Shown piece by piece: positions 7,263 through 14,744 of a DNA stretch of 17,686 bases; within the stretch, counting starts at the first letter, position 1; each line of letters opens with the position of its first letter. The stretch comes from CAZHLD01 sp964533185 (GTDB taxonomy: Bacteria > Acidobacteriota > Terriglobia > Acidiferrales > UBA7541), in assembly GCA_964533185.1 (NCBI GenBank), contig CAZHLD010000068.1, forward strand, positions 1 through 17,686, given 5' to 3'. The notes beneath the pieces were generated by a model. The model ran no database searches. It saw only the letters and a program-made list of their open reading frames with translations, and was not told the DNA's origin. The position numbers and the translations under genes are program-made.

Positions 7263-8822
7263 TTAGAAAAGCCGGCGTGTTGAACGAACCGGTGCGCTGC
7301 GTACCGGCCCAATGCTTCTGCTGGCCTGGTATTCCGCATATCCAATCTGCAGAGCTGCGCTCGCCACTGCCAGCAGCAGCCAGTAATACCTCTCGTAAGA
7401 AAGGTGCAAGAACACGGCGGTCCCCAAATACGCCAGAATACTGAACACGAATGCGGTCGCCAGCTGCGCCAGGTCGGGCCGGCCATACGACCACCGGCGC
7501 CGCGCTTGCCACAGGTGGTGAAGAATCAGGCCCACAATCGAAAAGAACACGATGAGTCCCACAATCCCGGTTTCTGCCGCCAGTTCCGCATACAGGCTGT
7601 GGGCCCGGCGCGTCTTGGGGATCACCCGCAGCGCAATCTCCGGATTCATGTGGTAGGCCATCGAATAGAAGGGCGCATATTGTCCGGGTCCCACCCCGAA
7701 GACGGGATAGTCTAGGAACACGTGCAGCGCCGCGAGCATCTCCGTCGTTCGGCCCCGCGTGACGGAGTCTGGCCGCACGCTCGCCTCTTGGGAGAACAGC
7801 CCTTCAACTCCCAGCAGCGTTTTCATCCGCTCCGAGTACCCGGGACTCAGCGTCAACACCAGCACGATCACCAGTGCTCCGGCTGCAAGCACCGGCAATC
7901 GGCGCCGTCGTTGCACCATTGCAAACAGCAGCAGCAGCACCGCCAGCGTCACAAACGCCCCGCGCGAATAGCTGAGCAGAACGGCAGACAGAATTAGCAC
8001 CGCACTGCCGGCAGCCACCACCCGCATCACTCGCGACTTGCCATTCCAAAGCAGGAACAGCGCCAGCGGCAGCACCATCAGCTCGTTTTGTGCATATCGG
8101 TTTGGACTGCCGAGCGGCCCACCCGAGCGGTCGGCCAGATGTACTGTGGTTTTCTTGTGCCCGAACTTGTCGGGGGTTTGATCGGTCTCTTCTTCGAGGC
8201 TGAGATTCCGCTGCGCAAGTCCGCCGAACTGCTGGTTATACGACCCTGTCGCCGCCTGGTAGAGCGAGAGACCCCCTAGTAACGCTGCCCCCAGCACCAG
8301 CACCCACAGGACTCGCTTGAGCGTCGTCATATCCCGGATCACGTTGAACACGAGGAAATACAGCAGCAATCCTTCAAGGAGGTAGGTGGTTATGCGCTCC
8401 GCCGCCAGTCCCGGATCCTTGGCAAAAAACGACGACAGCATCATGCAGATCAAAAAAACCACCATCAGCACCAGCGGCAGCCCGGTCTTGATTCGTACGC
8501 GGCGCACCAGCAGGTAGCTGGCCAGCGGAATACTCAGCGGCAGCGCCCCCAGCGCCGCCACCCATTCGTTCACATGGAATTGCCGCACGGCCACAACCGC
8601 GAGGTTCGAATACAGCACAAACATCACCGCCATCGTGGCCGTCTCCGGCCACAGCACCATCACCAGCCCGACGCCCACCAGGATCGCCACTCCTAGGGAT
8701 GCCGCTGCTCCTAAGCGGCTGGTTATGTATGCCAGCACCAGCAGCGAGAACAGCATCGAAAGGCTCACCGCTACAATCGGTCGGTAGACACTCACCGCGG
8801 TTGTGTTTTTCGTATTCGTCAT
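7263..8822 (-). CDS. O-antigen ligase / polymerase family membrane protein (Wzy_C domain)
   Basis: This 519-residue polytopic membrane protein has about 12 hydrophobic segments. A large loop follows the mid-protein helices (about 190-240). The Wzy_C region carries SYSRGA (284-289), FGVGPGQY (375-382) and the RAHSLYAELAAETGIVGL signature (406-423), whose His408 region is the hallmark of the WaaL/Wzy superfamily. Members join lipid-linked glycan to an acceptor (ligase) or to another repeat unit (polymerase) on the periplasmic face. Sequence alone does not separate the two. With the flippase at 10678-12201 it completes a Wzx/Wzy-type export and assembly pair. Its ATG overlaps the upstream gene's stop by four bases, and the next gene follows after three bases, so it is embedded in the operon between two paralogous kinase fusions. 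Confidence 0.92.
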   Translation of the reverse strand: MTNTKNTTAVSVYRPIVAVSLSMLFSLLVLAYITSRLGAAASLGVAILVGVGLVMVLWPETATMAVMFVLYSNLAVVAVRQFHVNEWVAALGALPLSIPLASYLLVRRVRIKTGLPLVLMVVFLICMMLSSFFAKDPGLAAERITTYLLEGLLLYFLVFNVIRDMTTLKRVLWVLVLGAALLGGLSLYQAATGSYNQQFGGLAQRNLSLEEETDQTPDKFGHKKTTVHLADRSGGPLGSPNRYAQNELMVLPLALFLLWNGKSRVMRVVAAGSAVLILSAVLLSYSRGAFVTLAVLLLLFAMVQRRRRLPVLAAGALVIVLVLTLSPGYSERMKTLLGVEGLFSQEASVRPDSVTRGRTTEMLAALHVFLDYPVFGVGPGQYAPFYSMAYHMNPEIALRVIPKTRRAHSLYAELAAETGIVGLIVFFSIVGLILHHLWQARRRWSYGRPDLAQLATAFVFSILAYLGTAVFLHLSYERYYWLLLAVASAALQIGYAEYQASRSIGPVRSAPVRSTRRLF

Positions 8823-10651
8823 GTGCGGCTTGCTTCCGCTTGTAGAGGAGTGGTCGAAGCGGCTCCCACTTCCTCACGCGCGCCCTTCGTCTCGCCGGGC
8901 TCCGCGTCACCCTGTCTGGATTCCTCTTGGCTTTTCGCAAAAAACGGCAACGCCAGCTCCGGCCGGTTCCGCTCGCGGATACACAGCCGCAGCAGCTTGA
9001 CAAACTCCCCGCCCTGCAATTTGCCCGGCTGCAAGCGCGCCGACTCTTTCAGCGCCCGGTGCATCCAGCACGTATAAAAGAGCGGTTCGGCCAGGTCTCG
9101 ATCCAACCCCACCGCCGCGCAGTACCGTTTCGTTGCCTCGGCTAGCAATTCACTCAGCGCCGACCTCGCAATAAAATTTTTCCGAAAGCTCCCCTGCGCA
9201 TCCCGCTGACCCTTTCTTCGCGCAATCCACGTTCCAAAGCTCCGCACGAAGTAGAACAAATCCCACAGCGGCATTCCTTCCGGCTCGCCGCTCTCCCAGT
9301 CCAGAAACACCACCCGCCCGTCCTTCCGCACCAGCAAATTCCACGACCCCGGGTCCCCGTGCTGGAAAACCAATGGAAACCCGCCCTGCGCGCTCTCAAT
9401 TCTTCCAATCTGCTCCCGCAAAAACCGCAGCTCCTCCTCCGGCAATTGATAAATCTCCTCAAATTGTGCAAAGAGTTTCATCAGTCCCGCCGCCACCTGC
9501 TTTGGCGTGGCCGCAGCCCTGTTGGCCGACTCCCTTCCCAGCCGCGTAATCCACTCGATAGCATTTCGCCCGTAAGGACAATCCGGCCTCAGCGTCGTGT
9601 GCTGGCGAAACGGCTCCCCATGGATCGCCCTCTGCGCCAGCACCGCGTGTCCCTGATACGTGTCAAAGAACAGCAGCTCCGGATACGTCCCCGCTTCCAC
9701 ATAGCCCTTCTGCGCAAGCTTGGAGAGCGACGCCGCTTCATTCGCCAGCCGAAAATTGAACTCCGGCGCGCGTGTCATCTTAACGATCGCTTCTGGTTTC
9801 TTCGATGACCGCTCGAACAAGTAGAAGACCACTTTGTTCGAGTTGTAGAGCCCCCGCGCCGAAAACCCAAAGCGATTCCGCCTCAGATCCATCCCCGCCT
9901 TCTCCGCCAGTGATGCCAGGTATTGCGGCGGTTGATGCGTGTCATCGTCTTTCCTCGCGCGCGTCACCAGAATTCCCCGCCGCAGCATCACGGCCCGCAG
10001 CAGGCCCAGCGCACTCAGCGTCGCTCCGATTCGACTCAGCATCCGCTTCTTCAGCGACAGCCCGAACAACACATGGCGGAAGAAATGCCGCGCCATCGCG
10101 CGGTCTTCCACCGCCAGTGCCGTGCGCATTTCTCCGCTTTGTGGCGTCTGCCAGTAAACTTGCGGGGTTCCCAGGCTCCCATTGGCAAGCCGCCGCAACC
10201 TGTGCAAGGCAGACAGGCGATCCGCAAGGCTGTGCGTCTCAAAATAGACCGAGCCATCCGCTCGGAGGAGCCGCTCCACTTCTCTCACCAGCCCCGCAGA
10301 GCGGGTCAGATCGGGCGACCCTGCCCCTGCCGTCGTCCAGATCAAGTCCATCGCTTGATCCGGGAAGGGAAGTTGCTCGTACTTCGTGACGGCGATGGCC
10401 TGCACTTTGGACAGTCCTCGCTGCCGCGCCACTTCTCTCAGCTCTGCCACTCCCCGGTGATCCGTCGAGAGGACGTTCAATTGCCGGCAAATCGTGGAAA
10501 GTACGGCAACCGTATTGACCGGGGGGATTCCGAGGCACAGCACCTCCTCGAGGTCCAGGCTCGGCAGCAGGAACCGCCAGTCGGCGCACGCCATGTCGCC
10601 GCTGACGTTCGTCCCCGGCACAAACTTCGTTCTTAGCGTCAGCTCCAGCAA
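8819..10651 (-). CDS. Rossmann-like (methyltransferase-related) domain fused to APH/ChoK-fold phosphotransferase, copy 2
   Basis: This 610-residue paralogue of 5586-7259 has the same layout. The N-terminal part (about 22-230) begins ADWRFLLPSLDLEEVLCLG and has a methyltransferase-like EQLPFPDQAMDLIW (92-105) followed by VREVERLLRADGSVYFE (122-138). The classical GxGxG loop is not evident. The C-terminal kinase has Lys291 (AIVKMTR), Glu305, catalytic HGDPGSWN (His431, Asp433, Asn438) and DWESGEPEG (451-459). The last about 40 residues are charged and low in complexity. The start is TTG 10651, supported by GAGGT six bases upstream (10658-10662) and by an in-frame stop just before it. A shorter form from Met20 is possible. 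It probably acts in the cytoplasm on a glycan or lipid intermediate. The copy is more methyltransferase-like than copy 1, so SAM binding cannot be excluded. Confidence 0.84.
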   Translation of the reverse strand: MLELTLRTKFVPGTNVSGDMACADWRFLLPSLDLEEVLCLGIPPVNTVAVLSTICRQLNVLSTDHRGVAELREVARQRGLSKVQAIAVTKYEQLPFPDQAMDLIWTTAGAGSPDLTRSAGLVREVERLLRADGSVYFETHSLADRLSALHRLRRLANGSLGTPQVYWQTPQSGEMRTALAVEDRAMARHFFRHVLFGLSLKKRMLSRIGATLSALGLLRAVMLRRGILVTRARKDDDTHQPPQYLASLAEKAGMDLRRNRFGFSARGLYNSNKVVFYLFERSSKKPEAIVKMTRAPEFNFRLANEAASLSKLAQKGYVEAGTYPELLFFDTYQGHAVLAQRAIHGEPFRQHTTLRPDCPYGRNAIEWITRLGRESANRAAATPKQVAAGLMKLFAQFEEIYQLPEEELRFLREQIGRIESAQGGFPLVFQHGDPGSWNLLVRKDGRVVFLDWESGEPEGMPLWDLFYFVRSFGTWIARRKGQRDAQGSFRKNFIARSALSELLAEATKRYCAAVGLDRDLAEPLFYTCWMHRALKESARLQPGKLQGGEFVKLLRLCIRERNRPELALPFFAKSQEESRQGDAEPGETKGAREEVGAASTTPLQAEASRT

Positions 10652-10677
10652 CGGTTCACCTCAACGGAGAGCAGCCT

Positions 10678-12201
10678 TTAGGCAAAGATCAATCGCATCA
10701 ACGGCAGGCGCGCCAGTTCCGGAAACGTCTCGGCGATCTTCAGCTTCTTCTTGCTCAGCGCCAGCACAATGAACGACACCAGTCCGGTCAGCGCCAGCGC
10801 CACGTAGATGCTGGGCCGGCCGAAGAATCCTACGAGCAGCAGCCCCCCCGCTCCCAGCAGCAGCGTCAGATAGAACGGCGCATACTGCTTGTCGAATGGG
10901 CTGACCCCGCTCACCAGTCGCAGCCCCGCCTGCTTCAGGATGTTGTAGAGAATCACCGACGCCGCCGTGCTCATCCCCGCGCCCAGCGCCCCGTACCGCG
11001 GGATCAGCAGGTAATGGATCCCCAGGCTTGCAAAGAAGATCACAAAGTTGATAGCCACCACGTAGCGAATCTTTCCCAGCACTTTCAGCGTGAGCCCGTT
11101 GTTCCCCAGCGCCGCGTCAAAGTAGTACCCCAGCGCCAGCAGCGCCAGGATCGGTCCGGCCCCTTCATACCGCCTTCCGTAAAGGAAAATTGTCAGTGGC
11201 TTGGCCAGCGAAAAGGTGGCCGCAAAAATCGGAAACGAAAGCGCCGCAATCCACACCGCCGATTGCCAGTACAGCCGGTTGATCCCCGCGAAGTCGTCTC
11301 GCGCAAAGAGCCGCGCTGCCGCCGGCTTGTAGAGTGTCGAAAAGCTATTCATCACCAGCTTGTTGAGCAGGGCCAGCGGCAGTGTGACGCGAAACATCGC
11401 CACCGCAGAGATGTTGTGGAAATACCCCAGCATCATCGCCGCGGACATTTGCATCGCCACAGTTACCAGGTCCGAGGTCAGCAACGGTAATGTGAATCCC
11501 AAAACTTCCCGCGCAGGCACTTGCAACGTGCTGAACCGGAACTTCTCCAGTAATCCCTGCTTCCGCAACATCCGGACTAAGACCCAGCTATAGAACAGCA
11601 CCCCGAAGGCGCTTGCCGCGAGATACCCATAGGCCAGCAGTTCCGCTCCGCTCTTCTCAAAAATCAGCAGAAGCACCACGGCCATCTTCAGCCCGGGCGA
11701 GAGCACGTACCGCCGGAAGAAGATCGCCCGCGCGTTGCTGAAACACGCGAACAGGTCAACCATGAACGCGTCCAGCGCTTCCACCGGTGCCAGGAAGATC
11801 AAAATGAAAATCAGCCTCAGCGGCTGTTGCTGGTCATGAATCAGACGCGCCAGCTGGCCCGGAAAGATAAAGAAGGCTGCAACGGAGAGCAGGCCCACGA
11901 CGAAAATCGTTCCCAGCACCATCACGATCGTGCCGAACATCTTGTCGTACTCGTGCTTCTCGTGGTAAATGGGCACAAATCGCGACGTCGCCCGGTCCAA
12001 ACCCAGTGGCACAAACGTCTGCAGGAAGGCCACGATCGAAAGCGCGTAGGCCCATGCCCCGTAGTCTGTCGTGCTCAAGTACCGCACGATCAGCACCTGC
12101 GCCAGGAAGTTGGTCCCCACGGAGATCAGCCGCCCGGTCAGCAGCAGGCTCGATCCGCGAATCTGCTTGCGGTTCACCTCCTGAGCAGCTTTGCTCTCCA
12201 C
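10678..12201 (-). CDS. Polysaccharide flippase (Wzx/MOP superfamily)
   Basis: This 507-residue protein has about 12-14 predicted membrane helices. The N-terminus has RKQIRGSSLLLTGRLISVGTNFLAQ followed by VRYLSTTDYGAWAYALS and GLDRATSRFVP, which is the typical opening of oligosaccharide flippases that move undecaprenyl-linked repeat units across the inner membrane. The second half has NKLVMNSFSTLYKPAAARLF and a GRRYEGAGPILALLALGYY segment, as in other members. The start is GTG 12201 with a weak GAGAGG about nine bases upstream. No ATG, GTG or TTG is available further upstream in the open frame. The 104 bases between it and the phytase-fusion stop hold no gene I can support. The next gene starts 26 bases after its stop. 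Confidence 0.93.
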   Translation of the reverse strand: MESKAAQEVNRKQIRGSSLLLTGRLISVGTNFLAQVLIVRYLSTTDYGAWAYALSIVAFLQTFVPLGLDRATSRFVPIYHEKHEYDKMFGTIVMVLGTIFVVGLLSVAAFFIFPGQLARLIHDQQQPLRLIFILIFLAPVEALDAFMVDLFACFSNARAIFFRRYVLSPGLKMAVVLLLIFEKSGAELLAYGYLAASAFGVLFYSWVLVRMLRKQGLLEKFRFSTLQVPAREVLGFTLPLLTSDLVTVAMQMSAAMMLGYFHNISAVAMFRVTLPLALLNKLVMNSFSTLYKPAAARLFARDDFAGINRLYWQSAVWIAALSFPIFAATFSLAKPLTIFLYGRRYEGAGPILALLALGYYFDAALGNNGLTLKVLGKIRYVVAINFVIFFASLGIHYLLIPRYGALGAGMSTAASVILYNILKQAGLRLVSGVSPFDKQYAPFYLTLLLGAGGLLLVGFFGRPSIYVALALTGLVSFIVLALSKKKLKIAETFPELARLPLMRLIFA

Positions 12202-12305
12202 CGCTGTGAGCCTCTCGGCACATTCTTGTACGGGTTCTCTCAGTGGCTGCTCCGGCGCATTGGGTATGAGTTCTCGCGTAGGCCGTCTCCTGCTTCTCGG
12301 TGCTC

Positions 12306-14744
12306 TTACGAGCTTCCTTCGGTCTTCCGCGCGATCTCCCGCGCTTGGGACGAGCGCTGCAGCGCCCGCTCAATCTGCCGCCACGGCACCAGTTTGAAGT
12401 TCTGGTTCTGCCCGTCGTTCTCGTGGTCTTGAGCAACAAACACGCCATCGGGGAACTGAGGTCCCAGGTTCCGGCTTTGTGCCGCGATCCCATCCGTATG
12501 CGTCACGTCGTCAATTCCAGGGCCGCCGACGATCCGAAACGTTGCCACGTACGCGTTGTTTCCTTCGCGAATGTACACCACGAAGTCATTCTGGCCCTGG
12601 TTCGACGCAATCAGATACCCGGTCCCATTCTTCTCTTTGTAGAGCGCCAGACCTTCCACATCGTTGGGATTCAGATGCCCGCCCAGACCCGTCGTGTCCA
12701 CAACCGTGTACCATTCGCCCGTGGTTGGCTCGGCGCCGTACTTCCGGATCCCCAGGTCCTCCACAGCTATGTACAGATAGCCGAGTTCGTCGTCGGCCAC
12801 GCAACCTTCCGTTCGAGATCCCACCTGGAAAGACCTCACTCTGTGCGCGTCCACCTTTTCTGTGCCGTTGTCATAGAGCTTCCACTGCTCCACATCCCCC
12901 TGCTCCGAGTTCACAAAGTAATAAGTCGCCGAGGTTTTCTGGCTGTGGTACATGCAGGAGCCATACGCCGCCAGAGTTGTGATCTTGCGCGCAGCCACGT
13001 TCTCCAGCATTCGCGTCGTGGGGTTCACGCGATAAATCGCAATGCTGTCGTCCGCGCGATTGCCGGACGTCACCAGTGCCACTCGCTCCCCGCCGAGCGG
13101 GAAATCGTAGCGGAGGTCCACGTTGTTCAGCCTCCCGTCGGGCAGGAACTGGATCTGCCGCCCCGAGAGATCGTATACCGCCAGCCCTCGGTCCTTGTCC
13201 GTCCCGATGATTGTGCTTTCGGACGGGTCGGTGGGGTGCACCCAGATCGTCGCGTCATCGGCCGCGTCCCCGCTGGTCGGTACGGGATCGGTTTCCACCG
13301 TGGCCACCACGGGCACCGCCGTGTTTCCACTCTCGGTCGTCGTCTGGAAGGCCACCAGTGCCAGAATCCCGACCACGAGCAGGGCCGTCGTCTTGGCCAG
13401 CAATTGCGCCACCCGCTCTCTTCTTGCTTGCTTGGAATCTCCGCTGAAGTAGCGCTCCCACATCAACGCCGTGACCTCGCGTCGCACCTCATGTTCAGGC
13501 TTCGTGGCGTCCACAATCTTCATCTGCGGGATCCGCGCTCGTAGTCCCTGGTAGCCCTGTCGCTTTTCCTCCAGCCATTCTGGCGAGTGCTCTCCTTTTC
13601 TCGCGTACAGCACCTCGCCCGGTGCGTCCAGCACGATCACCAGGTCCGGTTTCGGCCAGCCCAGTTGCAGCACCGTACGCCGCAACCGTTTCAGCGGCGT
13701 GGCCGGTTTCGGGTTCAGCCACGAGTCATAGACGAACCGGTCAAACACCACAAATCGCCCCCGCAGCGTGTGGTATCGCGCCACGCCCAGGCGATACCAC
13801 TGCTCCGCCAGCCGGCTGACAAAGCGCAGCCCCTTCAGCGGGGCCGCCAGCACCCGGTTGCGCGGTTCCCGCACTCTTCGCAGCCACTTTGAGAATGGCA
13901 GGCCCACCGTGCTGGCCTCTGCGTTGTTCCCCATGTGGATTTGTCGCGCGCGCAGTTGGACGTCCTGCGTCAGGCTTCGTGCCAACTCCGTCTTCCCGGC
14001 TCCGTCGGGGCCAAGCAGGACCACGCAAACACCGGGATGCGACACCGCCCGCAGCAGCGGCATCATCCTCCGCTGCACCCAGTTCGAAATCCATCGCCTC
14101 GCATTTTGGCCCGGCGCAGACCAGAACAGCCGCCGCCTCACTGCCGCGCGTCGGCTCAGCAAACCCTGCCAGTCCTCCCGGTCAATCGCCCGCTTAACTT
14201 TTTCCCAGTTAAGTTCGCCTGGCAGGAGGTCTTCCATTTGTATCTCGCCGTCCCTCTCTGCTTCCCGTCCCGAGCCGATCTCCTGTCGCAACTCCACCAG
14301 CCGTTTGCGGTGGCCCGGCTCAAAGCTGGCCTTGTCCAGTAGACAGTGCATCAGCAGCGTGGCCAATTCCTCTTCGGGCGCCAGGATGTACATCGCTCCC
14401 TGCGCTTTGCGGCTGCGCCGGCACTGGCTGGCGAGGGGCACCTGCAAATAGCGGAGCGGACTCCCATACCACAGGTCGGTCACCACATCGAATTTGATCC
14501 AATTCCCGCTCGCCCGGTCGTAGGCCACCCAGAACTGATGCGGCGCGTGTCCCCACGCCGGCAGCGAAACATAGCCCCGCTGCTCCAGCAACTCCCTCAG
14601 TTGTTTCACCTGATGCGGCGCCACCAGCAGGTCGATCTCTTGTCGCGTCCCCGTTGGGCTTGGTTCTTCGCCGGGACGCAACACCACATACAAAATGCCC
14701 GCGTCATTCACGGCGCGGAACGTCGCTTTCTGAAAGCTATCCAT
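12306..14744 (-). CDS. Four-part fusion: nucleotidyltransferase-like, thymidylate-kinase-like, transmembrane helix, beta-propeller phytase
   Basis: This protein has 812 residues from ATG 14744. Residues about 1-145 resemble the polymerase-beta-fold nucleotidyltransferases of glycan clusters (REIDLLV-like QEIDLLVAP, then KFDVV). Residues about 235-430 are a thymidylate-kinase-like P-loop domain: Walker A GPDGAGKT (245-252), FDRFVYD (334-340), PDLVIVLDAP and a LID-like ARKGEHSPEWLEEKR. After a basic stretch (KQARRERVAQ) comes a single hydrophobic helix (about 450-467). Residues about 477-792 are an unmistakable beta-propeller phytase: DDATIWVHP, LNNVDLRYDFPL, YHSQKT, TEGCVADDE, YIAVED, NDVEGLALY, ASNQGQND, FVAQDHEND and NQNFK. 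Positive-inside topology puts the kinase in the cytoplasm and the phytase outside. The frame is continuous. A longer GTG start at 14768 exists, but AAGGA (14753-14757) sits eight bases from ATG 14744. It overlaps the upstream gene by eight bases. Confidence 0.87.
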   Translation of the reverse strand: MDSFQKATFRAVNDAGILYVVLRPGEEPSPTGTRQEIDLLVAPHQVKQLRELLEQRGYVSLPAWGHAPHQFWVAYDRASGNWIKFDVVTDLWYGSPLRYLQVPLASQCRRSRKAQGAMYILAPEEELATLLMHCLLDKASFEPGHRKRLVELRQEIGSGREAERDGEIQMEDLLPGELNWEKVKRAIDREDWQGLLSRRAAVRRRLFWSAPGQNARRWISNWVQRRMMPLLRAVSHPGVCVVLLGPDGAGKTELARSLTQDVQLRARQIHMGNNAEASTVGLPFSKWLRRVREPRNRVLAAPLKGLRFVSRLAEQWYRLGVARYHTLRGRFVVFDRFVYDSWLNPKPATPLKRLRRTVLQLGWPKPDLVIVLDAPGEVLYARKGEHSPEWLEEKRQGYQGLRARIPQMKIVDATKPEHEVRREVTALMWERYFSGDSKQARRERVAQLLAKTTALLVVGILALVAFQTTTESGNTAVPVVATVETDPVPTSGDAADDATIWVHPTDPSESTIIGTDKDRGLAVYDLSGRQIQFLPDGRLNNVDLRYDFPLGGERVALVTSGNRADDSIAIYRVNPTTRMLENVAARKITTLAAYGSCMYHSQKTSATYYFVNSEQGDVEQWKLYDNGTEKVDAHRVRSFQVGSRTEGCVADDELGYLYIAVEDLGIRKYGAEPTTGEWYTVVDTTGLGGHLNPNDVEGLALYKEKNGTGYLIASNQGQNDFVVYIREGNNAYVATFRIVGGPGIDDVTHTDGIAAQSRNLGPQFPDGVFVAQDHENDGQNQNFKLVPWRQIERALQRSSQAREIARKTEGSS

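Noticed and set aside
12202..12305. Possible small gene or upstream extension of the flippase in the 104-base gap
   Set aside because: The flippase frame stays open through the gap but contains no usable start codon, and no other short frame has a ribosome site or recognisable product.
13380..13480. Artificial fusion caused by a frameshift at the kinase-phytase boundary
   Set aside because: Both halves are in the same frame with family-consistent residues up to the junction, and no out-of-frame continuation of either half was seen. A base error that removed a stop cannot be excluded without reads.
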